DNA of 30,113 nt from JBILCM01 sp044353165 (GCA_044353165.1 JBILCM010000026.1:1-30113), one strand, 5' to 3'; shown: positions 1-7,656, counted from the first letter of the stretch. A program made the numbers and translations. Notes: generated by a model from the letters alone, not told the origin.

Positions 1-256
1 TCTGATTTGACGCATCCATCGGCAACACGAACCGTTTGCGATACCAACCAATACCCCCTGGCGCATATCCGCCGCGCGGTCCACTCGGCTGATTTTCTTC
101 GAATGGCCCTTCAATACTCCAATCGTGTGGAAGAACAACATCTGTCCAATCGGAATCTGTGAAGGACGGCTTTTCCGCTCCATGATGATCAACTTTAGCA
201 AAAACCCAATCTGTGTTGAAAGACATGATACTGCGCGGACTTGTTGATAGCTGCAT
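1..256 (-). CDS. Glycoside hydrolase family 2 protein, N-terminal part (cut by window edge)
   Basis: Only the first 85 codons lie in the window; the rest continues beyond base 1. Translating the minus strand from the ATG at 254-256 gives a jelly-roll-like sugar-binding N-terminus. It contains the motifs PHDWSIEGPF and GGYAPGGIGWYRKRF, which are typical of the N-terminal domain of GH2 beta-galactosidases and related enzymes. A GGGAGAT ribosome binding site sits just upstream (about 265-271). The catalytic domain is not visible, so the substrate (beta-galactoside, beta-glucuronide or other) cannot be named. It starts 38 bases after the stop of the AraC regulator on the same strand. There is no terminator or obvious promoter in that gap, so the two may be co-transcribed and the regulator may control it. 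Confidence 0.85.
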   Translation of the reverse strand, partial: MQLSTSPRSIMSFNTDWVFAKVDHHGAEKPSFTDSDWTDVVLPHDWSIEGPFEENQPSGPRGGYAPGGIGWYRKRFVLPMDASNQ

Positions 257-294
257 GTTCGTATATCTCCCTATGTAAATTTATCGTTATCTGT

Positions 295-1146
295 TTATTT
301 CTTAACACTTCTTAACGCCTTGATCGTCTTCGCATTCCTAGACTGACTATAGTTTTTAGGCGTTACTCCATATTGCTTCTTGAACAATCGACTAAAATAG
401 TTGGCATCCAACCCTGACATGAGCGCAATATCCATCACATTCCAATGCGGCCGCTCTATGAGCATCTTGGAAGCAAACTCAATTTTAATTTTGCGGAAAG
501 CTTGTTTAATGGTCATGCCCTCAGATTTCATAAATAACCGATTTAAGTGCCGCTCAGAGTAACCGAAGGATTGCGCCAGTTCCTCTGTCGATATGGTTTC
601 TGAAACATGCTCTTTAAGGAAAGTCTTCACTTGTTGCACAATCTGTGACGAAGTGAACGCTGGCAATTTCTTCTGCGTCGTTAATTGCTTCTTTATTTCA
701 ATAAACAAGGTGCATAGCAGTTTTGAAGCCTCCCAAGGTGCTTCTTCGTGATCCACTTGTAAATTCCACAAAGATTCGAACATTGGATTCAATCGCTCGG
801 GGGATGGAATATGGAATGGCGTCTCGATATCAAAACCGAATACATCCCACAAAGAAGGATGATTAAAGAAGGCAGCGAACGTAACAACCCACGGATCCGA
901 TTCAATGGCGTAACACTCGTGCGGTGTGGAGTCCCGAATAATTAAGACCTCACCCGGACGGAGTGTTACTTTCTTGTTTTTGTTAATAATGAAAATGCCG
1001 TTTCCTTGTTGTCCAAGAAAAATTTGCGAGAACAACGTGCCCTTCGGTCTGTAACGGTAGCGTTGAACGTGACAACCCACGGATAATAAACCGATGGGAA
1101 CGTCAACAGCGGTTTGAAAATGAAACATCTTAAATGGTAACTCCAT
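295..1146 (-). CDS. AraC-family transcriptional regulator
   Basis: The 283-residue protein has the two-part layout of AraC sugar-responsive regulators. An N-terminal cupin-like ligand domain covers roughly residues 15-110, with the motif RPGEVLIIRDSTPHE. A C-terminal double helix-turn-helix covers roughly 180-275, with EELAQSFGYSERHLNRLF in the first HTH and DIALMSGLDANYFSRLFKKQYG in the AraC signature. The reading frame is open back to a TTG at 1164. I prefer the ATG at 1146; an ATG at 1128 preceded by GGAG at 11 bases is also possible. Its 5' end abuts the decayed fucosidase fragment, so its original promoter may have been lost or replaced. The neighbouring GH2 gene suggests control of glycoside use; this is inferred from context only. 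Confidence 0.88.
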   Translation of the reverse strand: MELPFKMFHFQTAVDVPIGLLSVGCHVQRYRYRPKGTLFSQIFLGQQGNGIFIINKNKKVTLRPGEVLIIRDSTPHECYAIESDPWVVTFAAFFNHPSLWDVFGFDIETPFHIPSPERLNPMFESLWNLQVDHEEAPWEASKLLCTLFIEIKKQLTTQKKLPAFTSSQIVQQVKTFLKEHVSETISTEELAQSFGYSERHLNRLFMKSEGMTIKQAFRKIKIEFASKMLIERPHWNVMDIALMSGLDANYFSRLFKKQYGVTPKNYSQSRNAKTIKALRSVKK

Positions 1147-1169
1147 ACAATTCACATCCAACAAGTGAT

Positions 1170-1408
1170 CTCAGCGATCCTTACGACAAAATCCATCCCA
1201 TACGGATAGCCGGTTGCTTTAAACGTAAGCTACTTTTTTGCCAGATCTTGCTGGAATTCCAGTCCCCATATTCTGGCATCGGAATTTTTGTAATAAATTG
1301 TGCCCAGTCTCCTTGCCCCAACTGCGAGTACAATCTCAAGTGAATAAACATGCCAAACCCTTTACGTTCAAAGGCTTCCACGCGTTCTGATGATATTGGT
1401 AGAGCCAT
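1170..1408 (-). pseudogene. Decayed N-terminal fragment of a GH29 alpha-L-fucosidase
   Basis: The minus-strand frame from ATG 1406-1408, with an AGGTG ribosome binding site, encodes ERVEAFERKGFGMFIH and LYSQLGQGDW. This resembles the start of GH29 fucosidases (consensus FGMFIHWGLYSxLGxGEW). Several lesions are visible. The near-invariant WG after FIH reads LR. Similarity leaves the frame near 1255-1275 and resumes in another frame as EFQQDLAKK. That second frame then meets a TAG stop, followed by LTFKATGYPYGMDFVVRIAE. All similarity ends near 1170, where the AraC gene begins. A full enzyme has about 400-500 residues, so more than 80% is gone. The intact 75-codon frame could still be translated, but no catalytic residues remain. 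Confidence 0.7.
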
Positions 1409-1456
1409 AGCTGCTTCACCTCTATCCTTAATTTTCTCTATAATGTTGTGAGAAAT

Positions 1457-1496
1457 AGTTCGGGATAAAGAATTTGTATCCTCTTTATCCCGAACT
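1457..1496 (-). terminator. Probable terminator of the solute-binding protein gene
   Basis: A perfect 14-base inverted repeat (AGTTCGGGATAAAG and its complement) flanks a 12-base loop, 8 bases beyond the lipoprotein stop codon. The following tract on the minus strand (ATTTCTC) is only weakly U-rich. It may therefore be a processing or stability hairpin as well as a terminator. It separates the lipoprotein gene from the fucosidase remnant. Confidence 0.65.
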
Positions 1497-1504
1497 CCAT
1501 TCTA

Positions 1505-3226
1505 TTATTTTATCGCTGCTTTAACACTGGAATTGATTTTTTCATGCCCTTCACGCAATGCGGTAGTCAAGTCTTTCTTACCTGTTACGAACGGTTGATA
1601 CGTAAGACTCATGAAATTCGCACCTACTAGAGCAAATTCGTTCTCATAATTGCTTACAGGCGGTGAAGGTGCAACGCCTGATTTTTCCAGAACGCGAAGG
1701 TTCTTGTTTAACATCAGCGGTTTGTTATTCCCATCCAGCAATTGCGAACCGAATTGTTGAAGAATCTTTAGATTGTTAATCGCCGGGATTCTGCCGCGAT
1801 CCGAAAATTCTGCTTGGAGATATCGTGTCGTAGACATAAAGCCAATCACATCGGCAGCCGCTTCTTTATTGCTGCTTAGTTTAGAAACATAAGCTGCGTG
1901 AAAGTCAATTTGTGTATGTGTATTCGGACGATCAGGGAAAACAGGAGTTAAAGCCATATCCCAATTCACTTTGGAAGTTGGAATGGTTCTTACAAAATTC
2001 CCCATGAAATCAATGTACATGGCCAAACTCTTGTCTTGATGGAACGCTGTCCGCGCTTGATTCTGGGACATATAAATCATGCCAGGCGTGCTGAAGATTT
2101 CTTGGTGCAACTTCAATACTCTAGGGTAGTTGGGATCTGTAGTAAGTAGCGACTCATTCGTTGTAGCATTCAAGAAATTAGTCGACAGCTGTCTCAGTTG
2201 GTTAGCTGGATGGAGCGGGTGGAAACCATAAATCTGAGTGCCGCCAACATTGCGTGTAAGTCGCTTGCCCAACGCGACCGCTTCGTCATACGTTAACCCA
2301 TCCTTAGGGTATTCTACACCCAACCGATCAAAGATGTCTTTGTTGTAGAACAAGGCTTGAATGTTGCGGTATAAAGGAAGTCCAACAATTTCACCTTTTT
2401 TGTAACCTTTCAAGTAATCAAGAATACCTTTATCCAGACCGGTGATGTCAATGTTTCGTTGCTTTATGAGATCCGTCATGTCTTCAATAACACCTAAGCC
2501 ATCTAACATCTGATACTGGAAAATCGGCGCAAGAATAATGTCTACTCTCTCTTTCGCGACAACGATATTTTGCATATCAAGCAATATATTCGTTGATGTT
2601 TGGCGTTCGAGTTTGATGTGTTCATATTTAGCTTTGACGTATGGCGCGATCAACTCATTAAATTCTTTGTCTGTAAACAAGGCATCGAATACTTTGAGTG
2701 TAACCGGCTTTACATCTGACTTCGTTGTGCTTGCTGTCGTCCCTTTGTTGGTCTGGGTTGTTGCAGCTTTCTGTGCTACAGCTTTCTGTGCTGCTAGCTT
2801 CTCAGCTGCAAATTTCTCCGCAGCAATCTTCTCCGCAGCCGCTTTCTCCGCTTGTGCTTTCGCTAGCGCATCAGCTATAGCCTTGGCTTCGGCTTCCTTC
2901 TCTGCTAACAATTTCTCGGCGGCGGCTTTCTCTTCAGCCGTCTTCGCTTCTGCTAACAATTTTTCCGCTTCCGCTTTCTCCGCGGCGGCTTTTTCCGCAT
3001 CAAGTCTTGCTTGTTCTTCTGCAGCCTGTGCAGCTTCTAACTCTTCAGCGGCTTGTTCCGCAGCAACTTCTTCCGTCGATTGCGTTTGCGTCGGTGTTTC
3101 CGCAGGAGCAGTCGCTTCTGTTGTTTCTGTTCCTTCTTGCGTGGTATCCGTAGACTCTGAACTCGATGAACATCCAGCAGCAACGAGAGAGATGACTAAG
3201 AACCACACTAACAATAACTTCTTCAT
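1505..3226 (-). CDS. Extracellular solute-binding lipoprotein (family 1) with long Ala/Glu/Lys-rich spacer
   Basis: The 573-residue protein starts with a lipoprotein signal peptide. It has MKKLLLV, a hydrophobic stretch, and the lipobox VAAGC with the lipidated Cys at 19. A Ser/Thr/Glu-rich linker (20-50) is followed by a highly repetitive Ala/Glu/Lys segment (about 50-155) with recurrent AAEKx units, predicted to be helical or coiled coil. The rest (about 175-573) resembles ABC-transporter family 1 sugar-binding proteins, for example YNKDIFDRLGVEYP followed by LTYDEAVALGKRL. No permease or ATPase gene is adjacent, so it is an orphan receptor. Usual family members have about 420-450 residues; the excess is the spacer, which could lift the binding domain away from the membrane or bind a partner. 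GGAGG lies 8 bases before the ATG. The substrate is unknown; a carbohydrate is likely from the context. Confidence 0.85.
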   Translation of the reverse strand: MKKLLLVWFLVISLVAAGCSSSSESTDTTQEGTETTEATAPAETPTQTQSTEEVAAEQAAEELEAAQAAEEQARLDAEKAAAEKAEAEKLLAEAKTAEEKAAAEKLLAEKEAEAKAIADALAKAQAEKAAAEKIAAEKFAAEKLAAQKAVAQKAATTQTNKGTTASTTKSDVKPVTLKVFDALFTDKEFNELIAPYVKAKYEHIKLERQTSTNILLDMQNIVVAKERVDIILAPIFQYQMLDGLGVIEDMTDLIKQRNIDITGLDKGILDYLKGYKKGEIVGLPLYRNIQALFYNKDIFDRLGVEYPKDGLTYDEAVALGKRLTRNVGGTQIYGFHPLHPANQLRQLSTNFLNATTNESLLTTDPNYPRVLKLHQEIFSTPGMIYMSQNQARTAFHQDKSLAMYIDFMGNFVRTIPTSKVNWDMALTPVFPDRPNTHTQIDFHAAYVSKLSSNKEAAADVIGFMSTTRYLQAEFSDRGRIPAINNLKILQQFGSQLLDGNNKPLMLNKNLRVLEKSGVAPSPPVSNYENEFALVGANFMSLTYQPFVTGKKDLTTALREGHEKINSSVKAAIK

Positions 3227-3250
3227 TCCAAATCCTCCTGTGATGTATAT

Positions 3251-3264
3251 TTTAAGCGCTTACT
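3251..3264. promoter_or_regulatory. cre-like site in the lipoprotein gene leader
   Basis: On the minus strand this reads AGTAAGCGCTTAAA. It matches 12 of 14 positions of the CcpA operator pattern TGTAANCGNTNNCA and has a palindromic core (TAAGCGCTTA). It lies about 25-38 bases before the start codon of the solute-binding protein gene, where CcpA could block transcription. Catabolite repression of a sugar receptor would make sense, but this is inferred from motif and position only. The rest of the 3227-3475 gap is AT-rich, with no convincing -35 box. Confidence 0.45.
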
Positions 3265-3413
3265 TTTACATATCAACTATAAAGTTTTTATTAATTCATT
3301 TCTATATGATAACTAGACATTCATTAGTACATTTCTGACAAATGTGTTATTTCTCCTGCTTTCCATCAATATGTAATGCATTCCAATATGTCGACTTTGG
3401 ACCACCTAGTGAA

Positions 3414-3427
3414 CGCCATGCATGGCG
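3414..3427. repeat. Perfect 14-bp palindrome CGCCATGCATGGCG
   Basis: A self-complementary 14-mer, partly extended by outer GTG/CAC bases, lies between the lipoprotein promoter region and the helicase terminator. It is about 190 bases upstream of the lipoprotein gene and 5 bases from the terminator hairpin. It could be a regulator binding site or part of a complex 3' structure. No protein can be assigned. Confidence 0.4.
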
Positions 3428-3431
3428 CACT

Positions 3432-3462
3432 AAAAAAAGCTCCCTTTCGTCAAGGGAACTTC
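3432..3462 (-). terminator. Rho-independent terminator of the DEAD-box helicase gene
   Basis: On the minus strand, AAGTTCCCTT, a GACGA loop and AAGGGAGCTT form a 10-bp stem with one G-U pair. It runs directly into a T7 tract. It starts 14 bases after the helicase stop codon. Confidence 0.9.
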
Positions 3463-3475
3463 AGGTGATATATGG

Positions 3476-4816
3476 CTAAGAGTCAAGAGGCTGGGAGGTT
3501 ATTTGTTGTTTCGCCTTTAACCATCTAGGCGCACCCTTTGATTTCGAATCATGTTTCTGATTGCTTTTTTTCTTGGGCTGAGGTGCAGGCGACTTCGGTC
3601 GAGGCAATGGCGCCTTCGATGCCTTCGGTGCCTTCGATGGCGACTGAATGGCTTGGCTACTATTTTGACTCCGAATGATGTTCGTTAGTTTGTCTCCTTG
3701 CAGCGTCTTTTCTGTAAATTCGATATGAAGCGCAGATACTAATTTTTTTACAATGAAGGCTTGATCCGGACGAATGAACAGAATCGACGTCCCTAACCGA
3801 CCCATTCTGCCTGTTCGCCCTACTCTGTGCAAATAACTGGTTGCGTCCAGTGGAGGTTCATAATGAATCACATGCGTGATGTCTGAGGCATCTATTCCAC
3901 GTGCTGCCAAATCGGTTGCAAGCAACAGCTGCAGCTTTCCTTCCCGAAATTTTCGTATTGCATTGACGCGTTCTTGTTTTGGCTGGTCGCCATAGATCGC
4001 CTCAACAGGTACGCCATGGTATTGAAGCTTTGCCAGCAATCCACCAATTACGTCAGTATGATTCACGAATATCATCGCTGAACGTGGACTAATGACACGA
4101 ATCAATTTGCGCAAAATATCGAGTCGGTCTCTGTCTTCTTGTATAATGAATTCATGATTGATCGTTTGTGGGATAAGGACACCCTCGGTGTTATCCTCGG
4201 CAACGATCCTTGTGTACGTCTTCGTGAACTGTTGAATCAACGTTTCAGAATGTTCTGAGATTGTCGCTGAACAAAATATGATCTGTTTTAACTGCGGTGT
4301 GTTGCGAATGATATTGAGCGCATCATTGTTCGTTCCAAGATGAAAGATTTGATCGGCCTCATCGACAATCAAATGTCGAATATGAGTCAGTCTTAACTTT
4401 CGTAGATGTATACACTCCATGATCCGTCCTGGGGTCCCGATGATCAGTTGCGGATGCTTCTTTAAATGATCAATTTGCCGTTGAAGCGATGCACCGCCAA
4501 TCAGTCCTTGGACAATTAGCGGGGATCCTTCCGTAAGTGCGGTTGCTACCCTCACAATTTGCATAGCCAATTCAGCCGTAGGAGCCAAAATGATGGCTTG
4601 CGCATGTTGCAATTGGGCATCCAACATTTCAACGATAGGGAGCAAATACGCTAATGTTTTTCCTGTACCCGTCTGAGAGCGAATAATCGCGTTAGACTGC
4701 TTTAATAATTCGGGAATTGCAATTTCCTGTATTGCCGTTGGCGTCTCGATAGCCATCTTTTGTAAACATTGAATCCAGACGTCTGTAATCCCCAGACTAT
4801 GGAATGCAGATTTCAT
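3476..4816 (-). CDS. DEAD-box ATP-dependent RNA helicase
   Basis: The 446-residue protein carries the helicase motifs in order: Q motif (PTAIQEIAIPELL), motif I (SQTGTGKT), Ia (PTAELA), Ib (TPGR), II (DEAD), III (SAT), the motif V region (ATDLAARGID) and VI (HRVGRTGR). The tail after about 380 is basic, Pro/Lys/Ser-rich and low-complexity, as in RNA-binding tails of cold-shock or ribosome-assembly helicases. Size and layout are close to B. subtilis YfmL/CshB-type proteins. One oddity is motif Ia, which reads PTAELA where the family has PTRELA; the Arg is normally involved in RNA contact. GGGGG lies 8 bases before the ATG. The gene follows the SDR gene by 28 bases, so they probably share a transcript. 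Confidence 0.93.
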   Translation of the reverse strand: MKSAFHSLGITDVWIQCLQKMAIETPTAIQEIAIPELLKQSNAIIRSQTGTGKTLAYLLPIVEMLDAQLQHAQAIILAPTAELAMQIVRVATALTEGSPLIVQGLIGGASLQRQIDHLKKHPQLIIGTPGRIMECIHLRKLRLTHIRHLIVDEADQIFHLGTNNDALNIIRNTPQLKQIIFCSATISEHSETLIQQFTKTYTRIVAEDNTEGVLIPQTINHEFIIQEDRDRLDILRKLIRVISPRSAMIFVNHTDVIGGLLAKLQYHGVPVEAIYGDQPKQERVNAIRKFREGKLQLLLATDLAARGIDASDITHVIHYEPPLDATSYLHRVGRTGRMGRLGTSILFIRPDQAFIVKKLVSALHIEFTEKTLQGDKLTNIIRSQNSSQAIQSPSKAPKASKAPLPRPKSPAPQPKKKSNQKHDSKSKGAPRWLKAKQQITSQPLDS

Positions 4817-4844
4817 GTAAATCCCCCTGTATGATGGATGGTTT

Positions 4845-5633
4845 TTATTTGATTGAAAGAAATTTGACGGATACTTTATTCATGAGTGAAATTGGAAGAA
4901 CTTGCGACAACTTGGTGCCCCAACCCATCCATGTGGGAATGAAAATTTCCGGCTTTCGTTGCTCGACGCCATGAACGACGGACTGTGCAACCTGATCGGC
5001 GGTCACCATATACTTACTTACTTTGCGTACATAATCGCCTGACGGATCGGCTACATCAAAGAAAGGTGTATCCACTGGACCCGGATGAACCGCCGTTACC
5101 AGAACACCGCTGTGGTGAAGTTCTTGTCTCAGAGCATTCGTAAATGCGAGTGTAGCATGTTTCGTAGCTGAATATCCGGCTGATTTAGCAGTCGCCCATT
5201 TGCCGGCAACGGAAATAATATTGATAATATGGCCAGATTTCACTTGCATCATCTTAGGCAAAACAGCCATCGTACAGCGAACCGTGCCAAAATAATTCAC
5301 ATTCATCATCTGTTCATACATCGACACATCCATTTCTGTCACATTAGCGAATTTACCAAATCCTGCATTATTGATTAGAACATCAATATTTCCAACCTGT
5401 TCAACCATCCTTGTCATCGTCTGATCCACATCCGTCTGATCGGTAACATCCATCGATGCAACCCGCACATTCGAACCGAGCATTGCAGCGATCGCCTCAA
5501 GTTTGTCAACCGAGCGGCCGGTGATTAGTAGTTGTGCGCATAAAGGTTGTATTTTTCGTGCTAGCGCCGCACCGATGCCGCTGGATGCTCCAGTGATCAG
5601 AACGTTCTTTCCTGTAAATCCATTCTGAGGCAT
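4845..5633 (-). CDS. Short-chain dehydrogenase/reductase
   Basis: This is a classical SDR of 262 residues. It has the Rossmann motif TGASSGIG (about 14-21), NNAG (structural), a catalytic Ser region (IISVAGK), and YSATK with the catalytic Tyr and Lys. PGPVDTPF follows the active site. The C-terminal extension is hydrophobic and ends in KFLSIK, so membrane association is possible. The substrate cannot be told. I choose the ATG at 5633 because GGAG at 5643-5646 is 9 bases upstream; the frame is open to a TTG at 5663 that lacks a ribosome binding site. It is transcribed divergently from a LysR gene, the usual layout of an LTTR and its target, with a palindrome in the shared promoter region. Confidence 0.9.
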   Translation of the reverse strand: MPQNGFTGKNVLITGASSGIGAALARKIQPLCAQLLITGRSVDKLEAIAAMLGSNVRVASMDVTDQTDVDQTMTRMVEQVGNIDVLINNAGFGKFANVTEMDVSMYEQMMNVNYFGTVRCTMAVLPKMMQVKSGHIINIISVAGKWATAKSAGYSATKHATLAFTNALRQELHHSGVLVTAVHPGPVDTPFFDVADPSGDYVRKVSKYMVTADQVAQSVVHGVEQRKPEIFIPTWMGWGTKLSQVLPISLMNKVSVKFLSIK

Positions 5634-5662
5634 TGTTTTCATCTCCAATTCTGTATACTCCA

Positions 5663-5682
5663 ATCATACCACGAATTCGTGG
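5663..5682 (-). promoter_or_regulatory. SDR promoter -10 box with abutting palindrome CCACGAATTCGTGG
   Basis: The minus strand has TATGAT (5663-5668) as a likely -10 box. A perfect 14-bp palindrome (5669-5682) lies immediately upstream, where the -35/-10 spacer would be. A protein bound there would occlude the polymerase. The site is also about 52-65 bases upstream of the predicted LysR transcript start, a common LTTR distance. The -35 box of the SDR promoter is poor. Confidence 0.5.
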
Positions 5683-5699
5683 CTAACCACATTCACTGT

Positions 5700-5727
5700 T
5701 TGTAAATCATGGTTTTGAGAGTATAAT
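5700..5727 (+). promoter_or_regulatory. Promoter of the LysR-CDF operon
   Basis: TTGTAA (5700-5705), a 16-base spacer and a consensus TATAAT (5722-5727) precede the LysR gene. The predicted transcript start is near 5734, so the leader is very short and almost begins with the AGGAGG ribosome binding site (about 5737-5742). Confidence 0.65.
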
Positions 5728-5749
5728 AAATATGTTAGGAGGAGTTCGC

Positions 5750-6652
5750 ATGAATATCAATCAGTTGGAAACACTCCTCGTCATCTCCAAAACCATGAGT
5801 TTTCGCAAGGCTGGGGAAATTTTAAATTTAACTCAACCTGCAGTCTCAGCTCAAATCAAAAGTCTTGAAGATGAATTTGGGGTCGTCCTTCTCGACAGAA
5901 ATCAACCCGTGACGTTAACCGACGCTGGGAAACTGTTTGTAGAACACGCAGAATATATTTTGGATACTGTTGATGAATTGAGAATGAAATTAAGTGACCG
6001 GAATACAGTTCCTCATGGACAAATTCGGATCGGAACAACAACATCTATCGCAATCCAAATATTACCTCGAGTGCTCTCTTATGTAACGAATCAATATCCG
6101 CTCATCCAAACAACAATCCATTCCATGCCTTCCTCACTCATCATGAGATCCGTTGAAGATGGCACCGTTGACATTGGTATCGGGTACTTATTTGAAAAAA
6201 CGCCAACACTAAATACTTCCGTGCTCTATTATGACACTTTCGAACTCGTCGTTGCTGCAGAACACCCCTTGTCAAAGTTCGATCGACTACCCTTCGCTTC
6301 ATTACAGAATGTACCCTTCATTATGCTCTCTCCGGATACAGCGGGACGAAGATTTGTTGATCGTGTTTTTCAAGAGTATGGCATTACTCCCCTCATTGTG
6401 ATGGAATTGTCCAGCAGTGAGGAGGTTAAACGAATGGTAGAATTAAACATTGGCGTAGCCATTATCTCTAAGCTGTCAATCATTGAAGAATTAAATCGTT
6501 CATCATTAAAATTAATTCGCGTGAACGAATTGGAGCGAAGTCATCCCATTGGCGTCATGACCAAAACCGGACGTTATTTAAACTCCGCGATGAAACAATT
6601 CATCAGCGATTTGCAGGGGATTCCTGAAACGCATACGATGGGAACAGAATAA
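5750..6652 (+). CDS. LysR-family transcriptional regulator (CDF-linked)
   Basis: The protein has 300 residues. A winged HTH (1-60) contains MSFRKAGEILNLTQPAVSAQIKSLE, the LTTR signature. The effector-binding domain (about 90-295) has two alpha/beta lobes. The start at 5750 is preferred over the upstream ATG at 5732 because AGGAGG lies 8 bases before it and the protein then begins MNINQLETL like its family. It is 17 bases upstream of the cation exporter gene on the same strand and diverges from the SDR/helicase pair. It may regulate either side. CysL/CbbR-like features in the effector domain are too general to name a ligand. Confidence 0.9.
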   Translation: MNINQLETLLVISKTMSFRKAGEILNLTQPAVSAQIKSLEDEFGVVLLDRNQPVTLTDAGKLFVEHAEYILDTVDELRMKLSDRNTVPHGQIRIGTTTSIAIQILPRVLSYVTNQYPLIQTTIHSMPSSLIMRSVEDGTVDIGIGYLFEKTPTLNTSVLYYDTFELVVAAEHPLSKFDRLPFASLQNVPFIMLSPDTAGRRFVDRVFQEYGITPLIVMELSSSEEVKRMVELNIGVAIISKLSIIEELNRSSLKLIRVNELERSHPIGVMTKTGRYLNSAMKQFISDLQGIPETHTMGTE

Positions 6653-6669
6653 TAATGAAGAGGTGATTC

Positions 6670-7617
6670 ATGATGACGGACTTCCACCACCTACGTCACG
6701 AGAAACAACAAATCAAATCTCGAAGAACCCTTTGGTTCACATTAATTGTAACACTCATGTTTGCAATTTTAGAAATTATAGGCGGCATCTTGTCCAATTC
6801 TCTCGCCCTCTTGTCAGACTCTGCTCACATGGTTTCAGACGTTATTGCCTTATCATTGAGTTTGACTGCGATTTATTTTGCTAGTCGTCCCCCCAATTCA
6901 AAATACACTTTCGGTTTTCTGCGCTTTGAAATTATCGCGTCCTTCTTGAACGGTCTGGCACTCTGTATCATTGCGGTCGGTATTTTCTTAGAAGGGGTCC
7001 GCAGAGTGTTTAACCCTGAACCCGTTGATCTGCAAATCATGTTAACGATTGCATCCATTGGTTTATTGGTGAATATTGTACTCACGATCGTGCTCTCGAG
7101 GAGCATAAAAGATGAGAATAATTTAAATGTGAGAAGTGCCTTATGGCATTTTATTGGGGATTTGTTAAGTTCACTTGGTGTCATTGTTGCTGGTATTCTC
7201 ATTTGGTTAACTTCTTATGTGTGGCTCGATCCGATCATCTCTCTCGTGATCGGTGGTATCATCTTCACAGGGGGTGCCAAAATCACTCGTGAATCCTATG
7301 TCATTCTTATGGAGACCGTACCGAATGGATTTGATTTGGAACAAATCCGCAAAGATATTTTAGCAGTAGAGGGCGTTGAAGATGTTCATGAGATGCATCT
7401 GTGGGCAATCTCTTCTGATCATTATTCTTTGACAGCGCATGTATTCAGTAACAACAATATTCAACCGTTCTGTATTATCCTAGGCATTAATGATACGCTC
7501 GAACAGAAGTATGGTATTACGCATTCCACCATCCAAATCGAACATGCAATCGTGCACCCGCATGGGGAATACGGCAAAAATTTCTTAAAGCAACAGACAT
7601 CCATATCTAACAAATAA
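6670..7617 (+). CDS. czcD: Cation diffusion facilitator family metal exporter
   Basis: This 315-residue CDF transporter has about six membrane segments (28-50, 58-80, 95-115, 128-150, 163-183, 190-210) and a cytoplasmic C-terminal domain. The TM2 motif DSAHMVSD and TM5 motif HFIGD each give HxxxD, the pattern of Zn/Co/Cd-type transporters. Mn- and Fe-type members have Asp-rich sites instead. There is no His-rich loop. The C-terminal domain (VEDVHEMHLWAIS) resembles CzcD. The family exchanges a divalent cation for protons to lower cytoplasmic metal. AGGTG lies just before the ATG at 6670, and a second ATG follows at once. It is preceded by the LysR gene in the same operon and ends in a strong terminator. 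Confidence 0.92.
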   Translation: MMTDFHHLRHEKQQIKSRRTLWFTLIVTLMFAILEIIGGILSNSLALLSDSAHMVSDVIALSLSLTAIYFASRPPNSKYTFGFLRFEIIASFLNGLALCIIAVGIFLEGVRRVFNPEPVDLQIMLTIASIGLLVNIVLTIVLSRSIKDENNLNVRSALWHFIGDLLSSLGVIVAGILIWLTSYVWLDPIISLVIGGIIFTGGAKITRESYVILMETVPNGFDLEQIRKDILAVEGVEDVHEMHLWAISSDHYSLTAHVFSNNNIQPFCIILGINDTLEQKYGITHSTIQIEHAIVHPHGEYGKNFLKQQTSISNK

Positions 7618-7647
7618 AAAGTTGCCTCATCATGAGGCAACTTTTTT
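7618..7647. terminator. Bidirectional terminator between czcD and sdhB
   Basis: AAAGTTGCCTCAT pairs with its complement (7618-7630 with 7632-7644), with A-rich and T-rich flanks on both sides. It can end both the plus-strand CDF transcript and the minus-strand sdhCAB transcript, whose stop codon is at 7657. Confidence 0.92.
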
Positions 7648-7656
7648 ACTCTAAAT

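Noticed and set aside
2538..3338. 266-residue plus-strand frame rich in Ala/Ser/Phe
   Set aside because: It is the antisense of the repetitive Ala/Glu/Lys part of the lipoprotein gene; the low complexity leaves the opposite frame open. It has no domain and no ribosome binding site.
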